This document shows positions 60,859 to 64,000 of a DNA stretch of 64,000 nucleotides, in pieces; position 1 is the stretch's first letter, and each line of letters opens with the position of its first letter. A program made the translations under genes and the position numbers. Source of the DNA: Atrichornis clamosus (lineage: Eukaryota; Chordata; Aves; Passeriformes; Menuridae); contig WBMZ01009481.1 in the NCBI GenBank assembly GCA_013400975.1, positions 81,163-145,162 on the forward strand, given 5' to 3'. The notes beneath the pieces were generated by a model. The model worked only from the letters and a program-made list of their open reading frames with translations. It did not search any database and had not been told where the DNA came from.

Positions 60859-62790
60859 CTATTTTTCAAAGCCCCAGCGAGCTGGCTGGAAGGAGCTGTG
60901 TGCTCTGCACGTCGTGGGGTTCCTGTGTCCATGCAGACAACGGGGCCATCTCACCACAGCCAAGCAGAGTAACTCTGCCACTAACCCAGCTATTAACAGC
61001 ACCAACAGGGCACAGCAGGGCCAGAATCATGCTTCCATCTGAAGCATTAATGTGAACTTGTGTGCAAGTAAGGATCAGAGGCCCTTGGCTAATTTAAGGC
61101 AAAAAAAATGTTTCCAAGATAGTTTATCTTCTGAACCAGCTGCATGATGGTCCCTGAAGAAGAGGCAGGTTTGAGGCAGTGCAGGTGGCACAGCCCAGCT
61201 GCCAGAGCTGGAAGTGATGTCCCCAGGGTGCTGATCTGGGCAGGATGGTTTGGGAAGGGCCGATGTCAAGGGCAGGGTTGAAACCCTGAAGTGCTCACTT
61301 AGCTTTGAGCCTCAGCAATGTCACCAGTGCTGTACTGAGATCTTACCGAAAAATATGATGATAATAAAGACCAAGTTATTGAAAATAGTGCTGTCATCTG
61401 CCTGCTGACTTCTGTGCAATTACTGGGCATTCTCTTCTCCTTCCAACTCAGAGCAGATGTGGAAATAACTCTTAAAAATCAAGATTCACAGAGATCCAGA
61501 AGGGGCAGGATCCAGTTCTTCTTTGCCATCAGAGTTTGCTGAATGCACCATGCCTTGCTGAATGCATCAGGCTATGCCTATTGAAGTTTTGGTTGGGTTT
61601 TTTTTTGTCTTAAATGACAGTTTATCTGAGCTCAGGGAATGAATGGATAACGTTACTATTTACATAAGCTCATTGTGATCTGTCTCAGTAATGTAATCAA
61701 ATTAGGGTTAACTGCAGCTGGAGAATGCCAGCTTGTAAACTGTTTTTCAAAAAGAATCACATGGTGTTACTTGACATGTTTAGTATACATTTGGGGGGGC
61801 TTTGCAAAAATTGCAGCATGTCCCTAACTGATGTGACTGAGTCAGGATTCTGCTGCCACCATTCTGAGTCCAGGAAATGAAACTCAGTGAAATCCCTCAC
61901 CAGTGGGGCAGATTCACCTCCAGGCCAGGCCTAAAGCACAAGCTCTTCTGACGTGGCTGCTGCTGACATGTTGTCTTTCTTTCGGCTAAAATCAACATAT
62001 CAGTTGATAGAAAAAGCATGTGGTGTAAATTCTGAGTACATTTAGGAACATCTGTGTTAAGTGCAGGAGTGCAGCCCACTGTCCACGTCCAGCACTGTAT
62101 TTAGTCTCATGGCACTCGCACGAGATGAAGTCCAGCCTGAGCTAAAATTACCCAATGAGCAGATTTTCAAAGTATCTTTTGTTATTCTCCTCAATAAACA
62201 TCACATCTGGTACTTGCTTGGCCCCGTTCCCCCTCTCCCCTTTAACGAGGAGGTGCCGTGGACATCCCGGTGTTGCATCATCCCGTTTTCCATGTGCCAC
62301 GGAGAGAGAGCTCACAGGATGGGCTCTGCTCCAGGGCACCTGGTGTGGCTGCTGAGTTCCTGTCTGATGAGACAGGTGTCGTCAGACAGTGTTTATTCCA
62401 CACTGGGAATGCAGCAGGAGAGTCTGAGGTCCCCTCCACCACCCAGGAAGGTTCCTGAGGGCTCGTTCAGGGCCCTGGCAGTGGTTGGGCACTGGGAGGT
62501 CTGGAGTTCTGGCCTCTGCTCCAGCACACGCAGACACCTCACCAGTGCCAATGCCATCTCACTTTCAACCTGTCAACCTGCTCAGCTGGCCTGGGAAAAG
62601 GGACATTCAGGATATTTGGGCTGTGGGACGTGTCCAAGCCGATGCAGAAGGTCTGTGGTAGAGCTCAGCCCACACTGTTGTATTTTGGACATCTTTTTTT
62701 TTTTTTAATCAGGTGTAAAGGAAGGATGAAATAAATAATCTAAACCAGTCCCTACTCTCCCAAAACTGCTAAAACACCTTTTCACATACA

Positions 62791-62893
62791 GAATTATGGA
62801 ATCACAGAATTGTTAAGGCTGGACAAGACATTTAAAATTATCAAGTCAGTGCAGCACCACCACCATGTTCACCACTGCTTGTCCATGTTCTGA
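62791..62893 (-). mobile_element. CR1 LINE 3'-end fragment of a different subfamily
   Basis: + strand GAATTATGGAATCACAGAAT carries the reversed terminal repeats, then TGTTAAGGCTGGACAAGACA and GCAGCACCACCACCATGTTC, ACCACTGCTTGTCCATG. The CACCACCATGTTCACCAC part is a variant 3' region unlike the other copies here. Confidence 0.82.
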
Positions 62894-63309
62894 TAGTTTG
62901 AAAGTGGAGATGGTGCCATCAAAACTAAAATTCTGCATTATATTGAGGCTTTTTCCCCCAGAAAAAGTTCTGTAATAGATGGAAACTCAAAAAATATTTC
63001 ACCAAATATAAAAAATCAGCCATTTTCAAATATTCCAACTGAGCAGCAAGATCCAACTGCAGCCTCTGAGGATTTTCTGCAGAAATACCAGCTTTGAATA
63101 TGGATGAAATACCTTTTCCAGAAATTCTGTTCTCTAAAAACTTTGAAATTCGGGATCTGCTATGAATTGAAAGGGAAAAAAGAAGTTTTGGGAGAAGGAA
63201 CTTGCCCCTTGAGCACAGCTCTGTCCAAACCAACAAAAGGAAGCTTGTGTTGGCATCTAGATTCCAACTCAGGAATTCCTGACTCTTAAGCCTGTTTATA
63301 CAGGGCTCC

Positions 63310-63520
63310 ACCACAGCCCAATTTGCACTTCATTTTAGTTTTCTTTCCCCTCGACGTTTATGGTCCTGTTGAACACGTGGATTACACACTCTGAATGCAC
63401 ACACTTGTCCCATTGTAATTAAAGGCTTTTTGCTTATAATAATTACAATGAAGTGTCTTCTTTTGGAGGCAGCTGTGTCCCATGGATGCTTCCGAGTCTT
63501 TTAGCCTTTATATTTCAGCT
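63310..63520. promoter_or_regulatory. Enhancer-like block around a mirrored composite site (candidate)
   Basis: Non-repetitive block with CTCGACGTTTATGG, the E-box CACGTG (GAACACGTGGATT) and the inverted pair at 63411-63450 described below. Clustering of these cores and lack of repeats is the evidence; conservation was not tested. Confidence 0.42.
63411..63450. repeat. Inverted repeat with 11-bp perfect arms: mirrored SOX-like + homeodomain-like site
   Basis: Left arm CATTGTAATTA (63411-63421) and right arm TAATTACAATG (63440-63450) are exact reverse complements with an 18-base spacer. Each arm joins a SOX-type CATTGT to a TAATTA homeodomain core. In RNA it could form a hairpin; in DNA it could hold two complexes in mirrored orientation. 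Confidence 0.85.
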
Positions 63521-63978
63521 CTGAAAGTTTCATGGCCTAATTCTCCAAAGGTTTTGGGGGTTGCTGGTTCCTGGTGAGTGCCCTGGGAGAAGTCAGCATT
63601 CCCTGGCAGCTCCATGGCACGGGCTCCTGACCGGGCAGGATGGATGTTTAACTCCAGCCATTCACGGGGATGTCAGTGTGTGCATGTGCACTCACCGGGG
63701 CAGGAACACAGAATTTTATGGCTCTGGGATTTGCCTCTTGATCCTATTTGCTCTCAGCTACTTCTGAAACCGCAGTTTCAACGTCTATTAGAGCTGGTGT
63801 AAAGCACAGAATGGTTTGGGGTTCTTCCCATGGAAACACGGCCCCTTGTTAGCGCAGCTGAGCTCGAGAGATTTGGCAACGGCTTTGAAATTTGTAAATC
63901 AGTCGATCTCACCTGGGCATGGTCAAAGGGGGCCAAGAACTTGGTGCCAAACCCTCAGCAGCTGAAACACAGTGGAGT

Positions 63979-64000
63979 CTTTTTCCTTTCCTTTCCTTTC
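63979..64000. repeat. Start of a CTTTC pyrimidine repeat cut by the window edge
   Basis: CTTTTTCCTTTCCTTTC-type pentamer repeats run to the last base. It may extend beyond. On the opposite strand it resembles the GGAAA part of the 49-kb minisatellite. Confidence 0.75.

Larger units (their letters stand above)
22461..64000 (+). other. PRDM16: PRDM16 intron 2, 5' part (as inferred)
   Basis: Starts at the donor after the PR-domain exon. In mammals the next exon is, as I recall, very short and encodes residues rich in Val/Glu followed by a Cys-Ile-Thr-Lys end. I looked by eye for such a stretch flanked by AG and GT and did not find it, so it probably lies downstream, but a 50-bp exon could be missed. 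No other exon or nested gene is supported. Confidence 0.75.

Noticed and set aside
62061..62708. A 215-codon open frame on +
   Set aside because: No recognisable domain, biased by local composition and ending in a T run; open frames of this size arise by chance in GC-moderate intron.
1..64000. Search for tRNA, rRNA, microRNA hairpins or endogenous retrovirus LTRs
   Set aside because: No cloverleaf-like, rRNA-like, strong hairpin-precursor or paired LTR sequence was convincing by eye; covariance-model and RepeatMasker searches would settle this.

Overview
The window reads as a piece of a bird genome and lies almost entirely inside introns of one large gene. The evidence for a bird is a scatter of 5'-truncated CR1 LINE 3' ends, some with the typical ATTCTATG-like 8-bp tails, together with worn MIR/CORE-SINE-like relics and no Alu-type or other mammal-specific repeats. 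There is no prokaryotic gene organisation. Almost all open frames here are chance frames in non-coding DNA.

The one protein-coding segment I can support is a 350-bp internal exon on the + strand at 22111-22460. It has a clean acceptor (pyrimidine tract, TTTTAG) and donor (GTAAGC). Its translation matches PRDM16, a zinc-finger transcriptional regulator and PR/SET-domain protein of the PRDM3/PRDM16 pair, at about residues 13-129: the acidic N-terminal segment, the Pro/Ser-rich linker and the first part of the PR domain. By analogy with mammalian PRDM16 this is coding exon 2. Positions 1-22110 would then be the 3' part of intron 1 and 22461-64000 the 5' part of intron 2. I did not see exon 1, exon 3 or a promoter.

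Intron 1 side (1-22110): mostly unique sequence with CR1 fragments near 4.7, 5.8, 7.6, 18.0, 19.9 and 21.6 kb, an ATA-rich microsatellite at 18.9 kb, a 22-bp AT palindrome at 2.96 kb, and blocks whose composition resembles conserved vertebrate developmental enhancers (about 2.4, 8.2, 13.8 and 19.1-19.3 kb).

Intron 2 side (22461-64000): further CR1 fragments (30.3, 41.6, 47.6, 51.7, 58.3, 60.0, 60.8 and 62.8 kb), three MIR-like relics (44.2, 52.0 and 57.9 kb), an 83-bp tandem duplication (35.6 kb), a (TG)14 run, two G-quadruplex-type motifs (31.8 and 47.3 kb), more enhancer-like blocks (26.7, 31.5, 35.1, 40.2, 44.0 and 63.4 kb), and a roughly 600-bp, apparently perfect 12-bp minisatellite at 49.4-50.0 kb that ends at an ambiguous base (N).

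I found no new gene system such as a CRISPR array, operon or novel enzyme cluster, and the sequence gives no reason to claim one. The points most worth a second look are the mirrored SOX/homeodomain-type composite site at 63411-63450, the enhancer-like blocks, the minisatellite with its N junction, the 83-bp duplication and the SINE relics. Enhancer calls rest on base composition and motifs read by eye; no alignment was run.
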